From Saliniplasma sp051745305 (GTDB taxonomy: Archaea; Thermoplasmatota; Thermoplasmata; Halarchaeoplasmatales; Halarchaeoplasmataceae): DNA of 13,830 nucleotides. A program made the position numbers and the translations under genes. Positions 1-5,771 of this stretch are shown here, piece by piece (the first letter of the stretch is position 1; each line of letters opens with the position of its first letter). The notes under the pieces were generated by a model. It did no database searches. It was not told the DNA's origin and worked only from the letters and a program-made list of their open reading frames with translations. The stretch covers positions 1 through 13,830 of the forward strand of contig JBNJDY010000040.1 of NCBI GenBank assembly GCA_051745305.1, in the 5' to 3' direction.

Positions 1-676
1 GGATTTTAAGATCGTCGTCCTCCTCGAATGCATCATAAAATTTTTGTGCATTCCTTGCTTCAGTTGTAAAGTCCATCTCCTTCTCGAGCATCTTTTGGAA
101 CTCTTTAATTGTTTCTTCAGGATGGTACATTTCACTTTCTGGAATATGCCTCTCTATCAATTGAGCTAATTTTTTAATCAATTCCATGTCAGCTTGGACC
201 ATTTTGTTAATATCCGGTCTTTGAACCTTCACAACGACTTCTTCACCAGTTTTAAGAGTTGCCTCATGAACCTGTCCAATAGAAGCTGCACCAAGAGGGT
301 AATTATAAAAATCATCAAAAATATCGCAAAGATTGCTCCCTAATTCTTTTTCAATAATCTTTTTTGCCACTTCTGGAGAAAATGGTGTGGCTTCCTCATG
401 CAGTTCATTCAATTCGTTAGCAAATTGTGGCGGAACCAAGTCTGGTCTCATAGCCAAAAATTGTCCTAATTTTATGAAGGTAGGTCCAAGATCTTCAAAA
501 AGTCCCCTTATATCTTCAGCCTTTGTTTCTTTCATCTTTTCTTCGAGAGATTCTTCTAACCTCTTTTTAGAGATGAAACTAGTAAGGCCCAATTCTTCTA
601 TAAAATTGATGAGACCATGTTCTAATAGAATCTTAGCAATTTCTCTAAGTCGGTCGATCTTTGTACGTCTTTTCAT
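1..676 (-). CDS. ABC1/UbiB-family atypical protein kinase (AarF-like), partial
   Basis: This is the N-terminal 225 codons of an ABC1/UbiB/AarF kinase-like protein; the rest lies left of the window. Visible family motifs are the KxGQ motif (KLGQ, residues 69-72), the alanine/glycine-rich loop that replaces the usual P-loop (GAASIGQVH, 129-137), the invariant lysine in VVVKVQRP (K150), and the ExD motif in EKEMDFTTEA (E200, D202). Family members are atypical ATPases or kinases linked to quinone or lipid metabolism in bacteria and mitochondria; the archaeal substrate is not known. The start ATG at 676 is supported by a TATA-like box centred about 30 bases upstream, which suggests a nearly leaderless mRNA. 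The gene is divergent from the tryptophanase-like gene. Family assignment is firm; function is open. Confidence 0.9.
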   Translation of the reverse strand, partial: MKRRTKIDRLREIAKILLEHGLINFIEELGLTSFISKKRLEESLEEKMKETKAEDIRGLFEDLGPTFIKLGQFLAMRPDLVPPQFANELNELHEEATPFSPEVAKKIIEKELGSNLCDIFDDFYNYPLGAASIGQVHEATLKTGEEVVVKVQRPDINKMVQADMELIKKLAQLIERHIPESEMYHPEETIKEFQKMLEKEMDFTTEARNAQKFYDAFEEDDDLKI

Positions 677-701
677 CCGATTATTAAAGACAGGAAGAGT
701 G

Positions 702-709
702 ATTTATAA
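702..709 (-). promoter_or_regulatory. TATA box of the UbiB-like gene
   Basis: Read on the minus strand this is TTATAAAT, centred about 30 bases before the ATG at 676. Transcription would start within a few bases of the start codon, as in leaderless archaeal genes. No Shine-Dalgarno site precedes the ATG. Confidence 0.5.
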
Positions 710-732
710 TTTAGGTTAGAAAATATACCTGC

Positions 733-747
733 TTTACTTTAGGTAAA
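733..747. promoter_or_regulatory. Small inverted repeat upstream of tryptophanase-like gene (possible operator)
   Basis: The arms TTTAC (733-737) and GTAAA (743-747) are perfect inverted copies separated by five bases. They sit just upstream of the TATA-like box of the lyase gene, where an activator or repressor could bind. The arms are short and AT-rich, so chance is a real alternative. Confidence 0.25.
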
Positions 748-748
748 A

Positions 749-758
749 TTAATTATAG
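749..758 (+). promoter_or_regulatory. TATA box of the tryptophanase-like gene
   Basis: TTAATTATAG is centred about 30 bases before the ATG at 785, giving a predicted transcript start around 780. No Shine-Dalgarno site is visible, consistent with a nearly leaderless mRNA. Confidence 0.4.
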
Positions 759-784
759 TTGTTTTCATTCCTTTTTATGAGACT

Positions 785-2152
785 ATGAACGAACCGGAGC
801 CTTTCAAAATCAAGATGGTAGAACCATTAAAGAGATTAGACAAAGAGAAGAGAAGAAAGAAAATAATAGATGCTGGCTATAACGTATTTAAACTAAGATC
901 ATCTGATGTTTACATTGATTTACTCACAGATTCTGGTACTTCATCTATGAGCGATGAACAATGGAGTGAGATGTTCAAAACAGAACAGGCCTATGCTGGT
1001 AGTGACTCCTATTATCTCTTAGAAAAGACAGTTAAGAAGATATTTGGTTTTGAGAAATTTGTTCCAGTTCATCAAGGGAGAGCTGCAGAGAATATATTGT
1101 TTTCAATATTGGTAAGTGATGGGGATTTTGTACCTAATAACATGCATTTTGATACCACTAAAGCTAACGTAAAACATAAGGGTGGAACACCGGTGAACTT
1201 AGTCAGAGATGAAGCTTATGATATAGATAAAGAGGTAGATTTCAAAGGTAATCTAGATATTGTTAAACTACGTGACTTCATCGAAGAAAAAGGTTCTGAT
1301 AAAATACCTGTAATAATGTTGACGGTCACGAACAATACTGGAGGTGGGCAACCTGTATCTATGGATAATATTAGGGATGTATCGGAAATTGCACATGAGT
1401 ATGATATTCCACTTTTTCTGGATGCATGTAGATTCGCTGAGAATGCCTATTTCATAAAAGAAAGAGAAAAGGGTTACAGTGATAAATCTATAAGGGAAAT
1501 AGTAAAAGAAATGTTCTCCTATGTAGAGGGCTTCACTTTTAGTGCTAAAAAAGAGGGTTTAGTAAACATCGGTGGTTTGATCGGTGTTAGAAATGAAGTA
1601 TTACAGGAAAGATGCGAAAATTTAGGTATCATCATAGAAGGTTTTCCAACGTACGGAGGAATGGCCTGTAGAGAACTATCTGCCATGGCTAAAGGTATAG
1701 AAGAAGCAACCACATATGAATATCAACGTTATCGCCATCAGCAGGTACAATTTTTAGCAGATAGATTGACCGAAGCAGATGTTCCCATAATCAAACCTGC
1801 TGGGGGACATGCAGTTTTTATAGATGCAAAATCATTCCTTCCAAATATACCTCAAGAACAGTTCCCTGCACAGGCGCTGACAGTTCAACTTTACATAGAG
1901 TCAGGCATTCGGGGAGTAGAGTTGGGAACAAGTGCCTTTGGAGATCTAGATGAAGAAGGTAATATAATCCCTGCTGAGATGGAAACCATGAGGTTAGCCA
2001 TACCTAGAAGGGTATATACCTTAAATCAATTAAATTATGTTGCTGAGTCGGTTATAAAATTATATGAGGATCGAGAAACCATAAAAGGTCTAAAAAGAAC
2101 CTATGCACCAAAGCTTTTAGGACACTTCAAAGCTGAATTTGAACCTTTATGA
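785..2152 (+). CDS. tnaA: Tryptophanase-like PLP beta-eliminating lyase (tryptophanase/tyrosine phenol-lyase family)
   Basis: This 455-residue protein is full length for the family (456-471). It would cleave L-tryptophan to indole, pyruvate and ammonia in the cytoplasm, using pyridoxal phosphate. Compared from memory with Citrobacter tyrosine phenol-lyase (TPL), residues match with an offset of one: Y70, Q97-G98-R99, N184, D213, R216, Schiff-base lysine K256 in SAKKEG, and R403. Three positions that separate the two enzymes are tryptophanase-type: D123 (Thr124 in TPL, Asp137 in E. coli TnaA), L380 in VELG (Arg381 in TPL), and H447 in GHFKA (Phe448 in TPL, His463 in TnaA). Much of the N-terminal backbone (EPFKIK, SSDVYIDLLTDSG) nonetheless looks more like TPL. 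It lies divergent from the UbiB-like gene and ends 11 bases from the convergent ArsR gene. The pyruvate formed would feed the Por complex encoded nearby. Confidence 0.88.
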   Translation: MNEPEPFKIKMVEPLKRLDKEKRRKKIIDAGYNVFKLRSSDVYIDLLTDSGTSSMSDEQWSEMFKTEQAYAGSDSYYLLEKTVKKIFGFEKFVPVHQGRAAENILFSILVSDGDFVPNNMHFDTTKANVKHKGGTPVNLVRDEAYDIDKEVDFKGNLDIVKLRDFIEEKGSDKIPVIMLTVTNNTGGGQPVSMDNIRDVSEIAHEYDIPLFLDACRFAENAYFIKEREKGYSDKSIREIVKEMFSYVEGFTFSAKKEGLVNIGGLIGVRNEVLQERCENLGIIIEGFPTYGGMACRELSAMAKGIEEATTYEYQRYRHQQVQFLADRLTEADVPIIKPAGGHAVFIDAKSFLPNIPQEQFPAQALTVQLYIESGIRGVELGTSAFGDLDEEGNIIPAEMETMRLAIPRRVYTLNQLNYVAESVIKLYEDRETIKGLKRTYAPKLLGHFKAEFEPL

Positions 2153-2163
2153 ATCGGTAAATT

Positions 2164-2433
2164 TCATATATCTTGGAATTGAACCACGTATCTCCTATTG
2201 GGTGATGGTGATATCCTCAATATTACTTCCTTATTGAGATTATAATATTTTCTCCTACCCCTTGTTTCTGATGAGATAACTCCTGCCTTTTCTAAAAGAT
2301 TTAAATGATGTTTTGCAGTTTTTCCATCCATACCAGCTTTTTCCATCAATTCCGAAACATACATTTCACGTTCACTGAGTAAATGAAGTATTTTTAAGCG
2401 AGTTTTCGATCCCAATATATCCAATCCATCCAT
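2164..2433 (-). CDS. ArsR-type winged-helix transcriptional regulator
   Basis: This 89-residue protein is a DNA-binding regulator of the ArsR/winged-HTH class. Residues 1-20 (MDGLDILGSKTRLKILHLLS) form the first helices. The stretch MYVSELMEKAGMDGKTAKHH (24-43) fits helix-turn-helix with recognition helix, and the wing follows at RGRRKYY (58-64). The tail NRRYVV resembles a short C-terminal strand found in some archaeal members. No metal-binding cysteines are present, so metal sensing is unlikely. The start is fixed by GGTGAG four bases before the ATG. It is divergent from the amphi-Trp gene, sharing a 75-base control region that contains an inverted repeat, so self-regulation and control of the neighbour are plausible. 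Its effector is unknown. Confidence 0.85.
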   Translation of the reverse strand: MDGLDILGSKTRLKILHLLSEREMYVSELMEKAGMDGKTAKHHLNLLEKAGVISSETRGRRKYYNLNKEVILRISPSPNRRYVVQFQDI

Positions 2434-2443
2434 TTTCTCACCT

Positions 2444-2474
2444 TATAAGTATAAATTTCCTAAGAAAACTTATA
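2444..2474. promoter_or_regulatory. Inverted repeat between divergent ArsR and amphi-Trp genes
   Basis: TATAAGT (2444-2450) and ACTTATA (2468-2474) are perfect inverted copies with a 17-base spacer. They lie between the two divergent genes and the right arm overlaps the TATA element, which suits an operator for the adjacent ArsR-type dimer. The arms are TATA-like themselves, so part of the symmetry may simply be promoter sequence. Confidence 0.35.
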
Positions 2475-2476
2475 TG
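2466..2476. promoter_or_regulatory. Shared TATA element of divergent ArsR and amphi-Trp promoters
   Basis: CTTATATG on the plus strand and CATATAAG on the minus strand are the same bases. On the plus strand a purine-rich BRE-like AAGAAAA precedes it and transcription would begin near 2498, leaving GGTGG before the ATG at 2509. On the minus strand transcription would begin near 2445, leaving a short leader with GGTGAG before the ATG at 2433. One element may therefore serve both genes. Confidence 0.4.
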
Positions 2477-2508
2477 TGACCATTTATTTTAAAATTTTGG
2501 TGGTAAAG

Positions 2509-2802
2509 ATGGCAGAAATACCCACAAAAGAAGAAAGTCAAAAAAGAGTAATAACTGAAGGAGATCTTGAACACGAAGTGTATCTTAATAGAGATCAGAT
2601 GGCAGATTTCTTGATCGCTCTCGGTAAACAGATGAAGAAGGGCGATGAAGTTACTGTCAAAACTGCTGAATGGGAAATACCATTCAAATTCAGAGAACCT
2701 ATAGAACTAGAGATCGACTTTGAGGGATATGGTGAAAGAGAACTAGAGATCGAAATAGAATTCAAAGGGAAAAGAGATGACGAAGCACCACAGGTCTCCT
2801 AA
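2509..2802 (+). CDS. Amphi-Trp domain protein
   Basis: This 97-residue acidic protein matches the amphi-Trp domain pattern: an opening strand and helix (EHEVYLNRDQMADFLIALGK, 21-40), a short turn KKGDEV, then paired strands (VTVKTAEWEIPFKF, 48-61) and alternating acidic/hydrophobic strands near the end (ELEIDF, ELEIEIEF). The function of the domain is not established. The ATG at 2509 is preferred over an in-frame one at 2476 because GGTGG precedes it by five bases and the earlier ATG lies on the TATA element. No signal peptide or membrane segment is seen. A T-run follows the gene. It is divergent from the ArsR-type regulator, which may control it. Confidence 0.75.
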   Translation: MAEIPTKEESQKRVITEGDLEHEVYLNRDQMADFLIALGKQMKKGDEVTVKTAEWEIPFKFREPIELEIDFEGYGERELEIEIEFKGKRDDEAPQVS

Positions 2803-2803
2803 A

Positions 2804-2830
2804 ACCCTTTTCAAAAACTTTTTTTTACAC
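2804..2830 (+). terminator. T-rich terminator after the amphi-Trp gene
   Basis: Eight T residues in a row (2819-2826) follow the stop codon, preceded by CCCTTTT. This is the usual form of an archaeal intrinsic terminator; no strong hairpin is needed. It would separate the amphi-Trp transcript at least partly from the macro-domain gene. Confidence 0.45.
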
Positions 2831-2848
2831 TTTATATATTGTTTAAGT

Positions 2849-3391
2849 ATGAAATCGATAAAGATCGAGAGTTCGAGATTTGAATTGGTTAAAGGTGACA
2901 TTACCCAACAGGATACTGAAGCTGTAGTAAACGCAGCGAACAAACGGTTGGCACCCGGCGGAGGTGTTGCAGGTGCTATACATAAGGCGGCAGGTCCAGA
3001 ACTTTACGAGGAATGTAAGGGATTAGGTGGATGTGAAACAGGGAAAGCTAAGGTCACTAAGGGACACAATCTAAAAGCTGACTATGTAATACATACAGTA
3101 GGACCAATATTCTCAAGTACTGAAAGAGATGAACTAGATTTGAGAAGAAGCTATAGAAACAGTCTTGAAATCGCTTCAGTTGAGAACATAAAAAGTGTTT
3201 CTTTCCCTGCAATCAGCACTGGTGCATTTGGATATCCTACTAAGGAAGCAGCTTACATCGCATTAGAAGAAATAAAAGAATTTTTGGAAGAGAACGATAT
3301 ACCGAAACTGGTAAGGATGGTACTTTACAGCCAAGAAGACTATCGTATACACGAAGAGGTTTTCGACGAGATATTTAGAAAACCTGTCTGA
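2849..3391 (+). CDS. Macro-domain protein (ADP-ribose-binding, probable O-acetyl-ADP-ribose deacetylase-like)
   Basis: The 180-residue protein is a stand-alone macro domain, which binds ADP-ribose and in many relatives hydrolyses ADP-ribosyl esters or O-acetyl-ADP-ribose. The order of motifs is canonical: GDI (D17, adenine contact), VVNAAN (26-31), the glycine-rich loop PGGGVAGAIHKAAG (36-49), TVGPIF (83-88), and the phosphate-binding loop STGAFGYP (123-130). The first loop reads GGGVA rather than GGGVD, so the aspartate used by MacroD-type hydrolases is absent; Af1521-like archaeal proteins share this feature. The ATG at 2849 gives the natural domain boundary; the in-frame extension back to 2777 would overlap the amphi-Trp gene. 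A TATA-like stretch 12 bases upstream is too close for this start, so co-transcription or another promoter is possible. Confidence 0.88.
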   Translation: MKSIKIESSRFELVKGDITQQDTEAVVNAANKRLAPGGGVAGAIHKAAGPELYEECKGLGGCETGKAKVTKGHNLKADYVIHTVGPIFSSTERDELDLRRSYRNSLEIASVENIKSVSFPAISTGAFGYPTKEAAYIALEEIKEFLEENDIPKLVRMVLYSQEDYRIHEEVFDEIFRKPV

Positions 3392-3441
3392 AAATGACCT
3401 ATCAGTCTCTAAATGGCACAGTCAATACTCATATGTGCAAT

Positions 3442-3450
3442 AAATATAAA
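3442..3450 (+). promoter_or_regulatory. TATA box of the DUF5320 gene
   Basis: AAATATAAA is centred about 39 bases before the ATG at 3485, predicting a leader of about 13 bases carrying a weak GTGAT ribosome site (3477-3481). It also rules out the upstream in-frame ATG at 3413 as the start. TACTA (3451-3455) and TAGTA (3466-3470) form a small inverted repeat just downstream. Confidence 0.4.
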
Positions 3451-3484
3451 TACTACTACACATATTAGTAATAAATGTGATAAT

Positions 3485-3850
3485 ATGCCAAGAGGAGATG
3501 GAACAGGACCAGAAGGAATGGGCCCTATGACAGGTAGAGGACTAGGATATTGTACAGGACATTCGACGCCAGGATTTACTAAAGGACCAGGTAGAGGACT
3601 AGCGCGTGGTCTCGGTAGAGGAATCGGTCGTGGTCTCGGCAGAGGATTTAGGGGCAGTAGAAGAAGATTCGCCCCTCGCCGTGAAATGATCCCAGTACCG
3701 GTAGGTATGTCAAGAATTAACCAACAAGGAACTTATTACAGTGGTTATGATAAAGAAGACGAAATTGAAGATTTAAAGAATTACGCCGAATCTTTAAAAC
3801 GTGAACTTGAGGAAGTTGAAGGAAGGTTAGAAGAACTTTCCAAAGAATAA
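3485..3850 (+). CDS. DUF5320-type glycine/arginine-rich protein with C-terminal coiled coil
   Basis: The 121-residue product opens with MPRGDGTGPEGMGPMTGRG, the characteristic start of DUF5320 proteins, followed by GYCTG with the only cysteine. Residues 34-58 are a Gly-Arg-rich repeat (GRGLARGL, GRGIGRGL, GRGFRGS) that looks disordered and positively charged. Residues 90-121 are Glu/Lys/Leu-rich with heptad-like spacing (EDEIEDLKNYAESLKRELEE), a probable coiled coil that could dimerise. No function is established for the family. By recall, these genes often sit with DUF134 HTH and NifX/dinitrogenase-cofactor-like genes; here a DUF134 gene follows in the same direction, supporting a functional pairing. 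A nucleic-acid or metal-cofactor role is only a guess. Confidence 0.78.
   Translation: MPRGDGTGPEGMGPMTGRGLGYCTGHSTPGFTKGPGRGLARGLGRGIGRGLGRGFRGSRRRFAPRREMIPVPVGMSRINQQGTYYSGYDKEDEIEDLKNYAESLKRELEEVEGRLEELSKE
3590..3649 (+). repeat. 24-bp tandem repeat inside the DUF5320 gene
   Basis: Two 24-base units (3590-3613 and 3614-3637) and a partial third from 3638 share GGTAGAGGA...CGTGGTCTC. Each codes for GRGxxRGL. The wobble bases are strongly conserved between units, which suggests recent duplication rather than only protein-level selection. The copy number may vary between strains. Confidence 0.7.
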
Positions 3851-3881
3851 ATCCAAAATAGCCCATAGTGGTTCATAATTA

Positions 3882-3904
3882 AAAACCTTTTTTTACTATT
3901 TTTA
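3882..3904 (+). terminator. T-rich terminator after the DUF5320 gene
   Basis: Seven T residues (3888-3894) and a second run of five (3899-3903) follow the stop codon by about 40 bases. Such T-runs act as archaeal terminators. The next gene has its own TATA box. Confidence 0.45.
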
Positions 3905-3951
3905 TGTGGTTTTGTAGGTCTAGAAATAGAATAAAGATATTGGAAAAGCTA

Positions 3952-3959
3952 TTTATAGA
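3952..3959 (+). promoter_or_regulatory. TATA box of the DUF134 gene
   Basis: TTTATAGA is centred 25-26 bases before the ATG at 3981, the exact spacing for a leaderless archaeal transcript starting at the start codon. Confidence 0.55.
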
Positions 3960-3980
3960 ATCCAGTTTTATTTTAGGGTA

Positions 3981-4274
3981 ATGCCTAGGCGAAGGAAAAG
4001 AAGAGGAGAACGTAGAGTTGGATCGATTCCAAAAAGACGATGTTTTTCTCCAACTGAAGGAGAATCGAAAGAGGTTGTTCTTAGAGTTGAAGAAGTTGAA
4101 ACACTTCGATTAGTGGATCTAAAGAATATGACCCAGGAGGAAGCTGCTAGAGAGATGGATATATCTAGGAAGACACTTTGGAACGATCTAAAAAGTGCTA
4201 GAAAGAAGGTAGCAAAAGCGCTTAGTGAAGGACTTACGATACGGATAGAAGGCGGGAAGTACCAGTTAAGGTAA
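3981..4274 (+). CDS. DUF134/UPF0251 helix-turn-helix protein
   Basis: The 97-residue protein fits the DUF134 (UPF0251) family: a very basic N-terminus (MPRRRKRRGERR), the central VEEVETLRLVDLKNMTQEEA segment (36-55), a sigma-70-region-4-like helix-turn-helix (EEAAREMDISRKTLWNDLKS, 53-72), and the family's closing motif RIEGGKYQLR (88-97). It probably binds DNA, though targets are not known for the family. Most relatives I recall carry a VCCLP-type cysteine pair near the start; here that place reads VGSIP, leaving a single cysteine at C21. The start is fixed by a leaderless-type TATA spacing. It ends 11 bases from the convergent adenylate kinase gene. The preceding DUF5320 gene is a likely partner or target. 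Confidence 0.85.
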   Translation: MPRRRKRRGERRVGSIPKRRCFSPTEGESKEVVLRVEEVETLRLVDLKNMTQEEAAREMDISRKTLWNDLKSARKKVAKALSEGLTIRIEGGKYQLR

Positions 4275-4285
4275 TTCACTAATCT

Positions 4286-5077
4286 TCATCGATATAATTT
4301 TTCTATTTCTTCCATCACACTACGTTTTACGTTCTCCGATGTAAATTCTTCTAGATGACCCGGTACTTTTGCAATCGGTATACCCTTTTCTTCTAAGTAT
4401 TTCAATGCTGGGATAGTTTTTTCTTTAAATTCCTGCAGCCTTGACCTAATTTTTTCCTCAGTATCGTCAGATCGTTGAATAACGTCTATACCACATTCTT
4501 TACATTTGTTATCTTCAGTCGGTGGATCATATTTAAGATGATAGACTTTACCGCATTCCGGACATATCCTTCTTTTAGTTGTCCTTTCTATAATCAGTTC
4601 ATCTGAATTCTCTACCCAAACTATGAAATCTATAGTTGTATCTTTTTCTTCAACTAGATCAAGAATAAATTTAGATTGAGATAACGTTCTTGGATATCCA
4701 TCTAGAACTTGACCGGTATATCCTCGATCTTCGAAGTACGATTTAAAAAGTTGGTTGGTGATCCGATCAGGCACAAAACGTCCTTGTTCTACGAAATATT
4801 TTGCTTTCATACCTAAAATTATAGATTCGTCTTTCGTGCCAAGCTTTTTTGCAATTTCATTGTCTGGTATGAAGTCTTCACCATCCCAAAATTCATCTAA
4901 ATCATTATCGTAATCGAATTCATCGAACTTACCAAGATATTCCCTGAAGATATTACCGGTAGAAAGCTGTTCAAGATCAAATTCTTTAACTAACACGTCG
5001 ATCCTAGGTTGCTTACCCGCACCACTTTTTCCTGTAACTATCACATTTGTGAGTTCATCTGGTATATTCCAAGCCAT
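4286..5077 (-). CDS. adk: Adenylate kinase-like nucleoside monophosphate kinase, variant P-loop and zinc LID
   Basis: The 263-residue protein is an adenylate-kinase-type phosphotransferase (AMP + ATP to 2 ADP expected). It shows a P-loop (GKSGAGK, 16-22), an NMP-binding start QLSTGNIF (38-45), GRFVPDRIT (99-107), the core DGYPRT (126-131), a LID with four cysteines (CPEC at 172-175 and CKEC at 192-195), and the LID/core arginines in QRSDDTEEKIRSRL (201-214). Two features are odd. The P-loop lysine is followed by Gln-Pro instead of the usual Gly-Thr, and about 30 extra acidic residues (roughly 50-83, with DEFDYDNDLDEFWDGEDF) lengthen the protein beyond the usual 215-220. From memory, Thermoplasma relatives share a GKSGAGKQP motif. 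The ATG at 5077 is preferred over a TTG nine bases upstream. It is divergent from the por operon. Confidence 0.85.
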   Translation of the reverse strand: MAWNIPDELTNVIVTGKSGAGKQPRIDVLVKEFDLEQLSTGNIFREYLGKFDEFDYDNDLDEFWDGEDFIPDNEIAKKLGTKDESIILGMKAKYFVEQGRFVPDRITNQLFKSYFEDRGYTGQVLDGYPRTLSQSKFILDLVEEKDTTIDFIVWVENSDELIIERTTKRRICPECGKVYHLKYDPPTEDNKCKECGIDVIQRSDDTEEKIRSRLQEFKEKTIPALKYLEEKGIPIAKVPGHLEEFTSENVKRSVMEEIEKLYR

Positions 5078-5105
5078 ATTTATCAATTTGTGAAAAGGAA
5101 AGACT

Positions 5106-5114
5106 GTATTTAAG
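5106..5114 (-). promoter_or_regulatory. TATA-like box of the adenylate kinase gene
   Basis: On the minus strand CTTAAATAC lies about 33 bases before the ATG at 5077, predicting a leader of about seven bases. There is no clear Shine-Dalgarno site. Confidence 0.35.
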
Positions 5115-5175
5115 CCTAACCATTCTTAACATAAACTGGTACATAACCAATTAAAATTCAACTTTAATCGTAAGA

Positions 5176-5183
5176 TTTATTAT
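5176..5183 (+). promoter_or_regulatory. TATA box of the por operon
   Basis: TTTATTAT predicts a transcript start near 5205, leaving a leader of about 15 bases that contains the ribosome site GGAGAGG (5209-5215). This placement excludes the in-frame ATG at 5182 as a start. Confidence 0.45.
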
Positions 5184-5220
5184 GAAGTTAAATGTGACTT
5201 GCACAAATGGAGAGGAAAAA

Positions 5221-5769
5221 ATGTACGAAGTCAGATTCCACGGAAGAGGCGGTCAAGGTGCGGTAACAGCTGCACACACCCTTGCCGAAGCAGCTTTTAG
5301 GGAAGATAAGGATGTTCAATCATTCCCTATGTTCGGTGTCGAAAGGAGAGGTGCTCCTGTTGCGGCTTTTGCCAGGATAGATGAAAAAGAGATAGATATA
5401 AAGACACAGATATATGAGCCAGATATTGTGATAGTCCTTGATATGAGTTTATTGGATGTAGTAGATGTCACTGATGGTTTGAAAAAAGGCGGTAAAATTA
5501 TATTGAATACAGCTAAAAAACCCTCTGAATTCGATTTTGGGGATGCAGAGATTTTTACAGTCAACGCTACCGATATTGCGGTCAAAAATGGTTTAGGAAC
5601 AGAAACAAATCCTATTGTGAATACGGCGATATTAGGTGCTTATTCTCGAGTAGCTGGTAATGTAGAATTAGATAACATTAAAAAAGCCATTGTAAACAAC
5701 GTACCAGTAAAACATGATGAGAATAAAAAAGCAGCAGAAGAAGCTTATAATAGTGTTGTTGGGGTGTAA
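5221..5769 (+). CDS. porG: Pyruvate:ferredoxin oxidoreductase, gamma subunit
   Basis: The 182-residue product is the gamma subunit of a four-subunit 2-oxoacid:ferredoxin oxidoreductase. The diagnostic glycine-rich start FHGRGGQGAVTAA (6-18) and FGVERRGAPV (38-47) are both present, and the length matches PorG alone rather than a fused enzyme. The start at 5221 is set by GGAGAGG five bases upstream. It is the first gene of a tight operon, followed after two bases by the delta ferredoxin subunit, then alpha and beta. The gamma-delta-alpha-beta order is the one found in archaeal pyruvate oxidoreductases, which supports pyruvate as substrate. Related 2-oxoisovalerate enzymes use a similar plan, so substrate rests on the alpha and beta subunits. 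Confidence 0.92.
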   Translation: MYEVRFHGRGGQGAVTAAHTLAEAAFREDKDVQSFPMFGVERRGAPVAAFARIDEKEIDIKTQIYEPDIVIVLDMSLLDVVDVTDGLKKGGKIILNTAKKPSEFDFGDAEIFTVNATDIAVKNGLGTETNPIVNTAILGAYSRVAGNVELDNIKKAIVNNVPVKHDENKKAAEEAYNSVVGV

Positions 5770-5771
5770 AT

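Noticed and set aside
333..719. Plus-strand open frame of 128 codons
   Set aside because: It is antisense to the UbiB-like gene, whose minus-strand translation carries clear family motifs; the plus-strand product is Ser/Phe-rich and shows none.
785..2152. Calling the lyase tyrosine phenol-lyase
   Set aside because: Overall resemblance is high, but Thr124, Arg381 and Phe448 of TPL are replaced by Asp, Leu and His, which are the tryptophanase-type residues.
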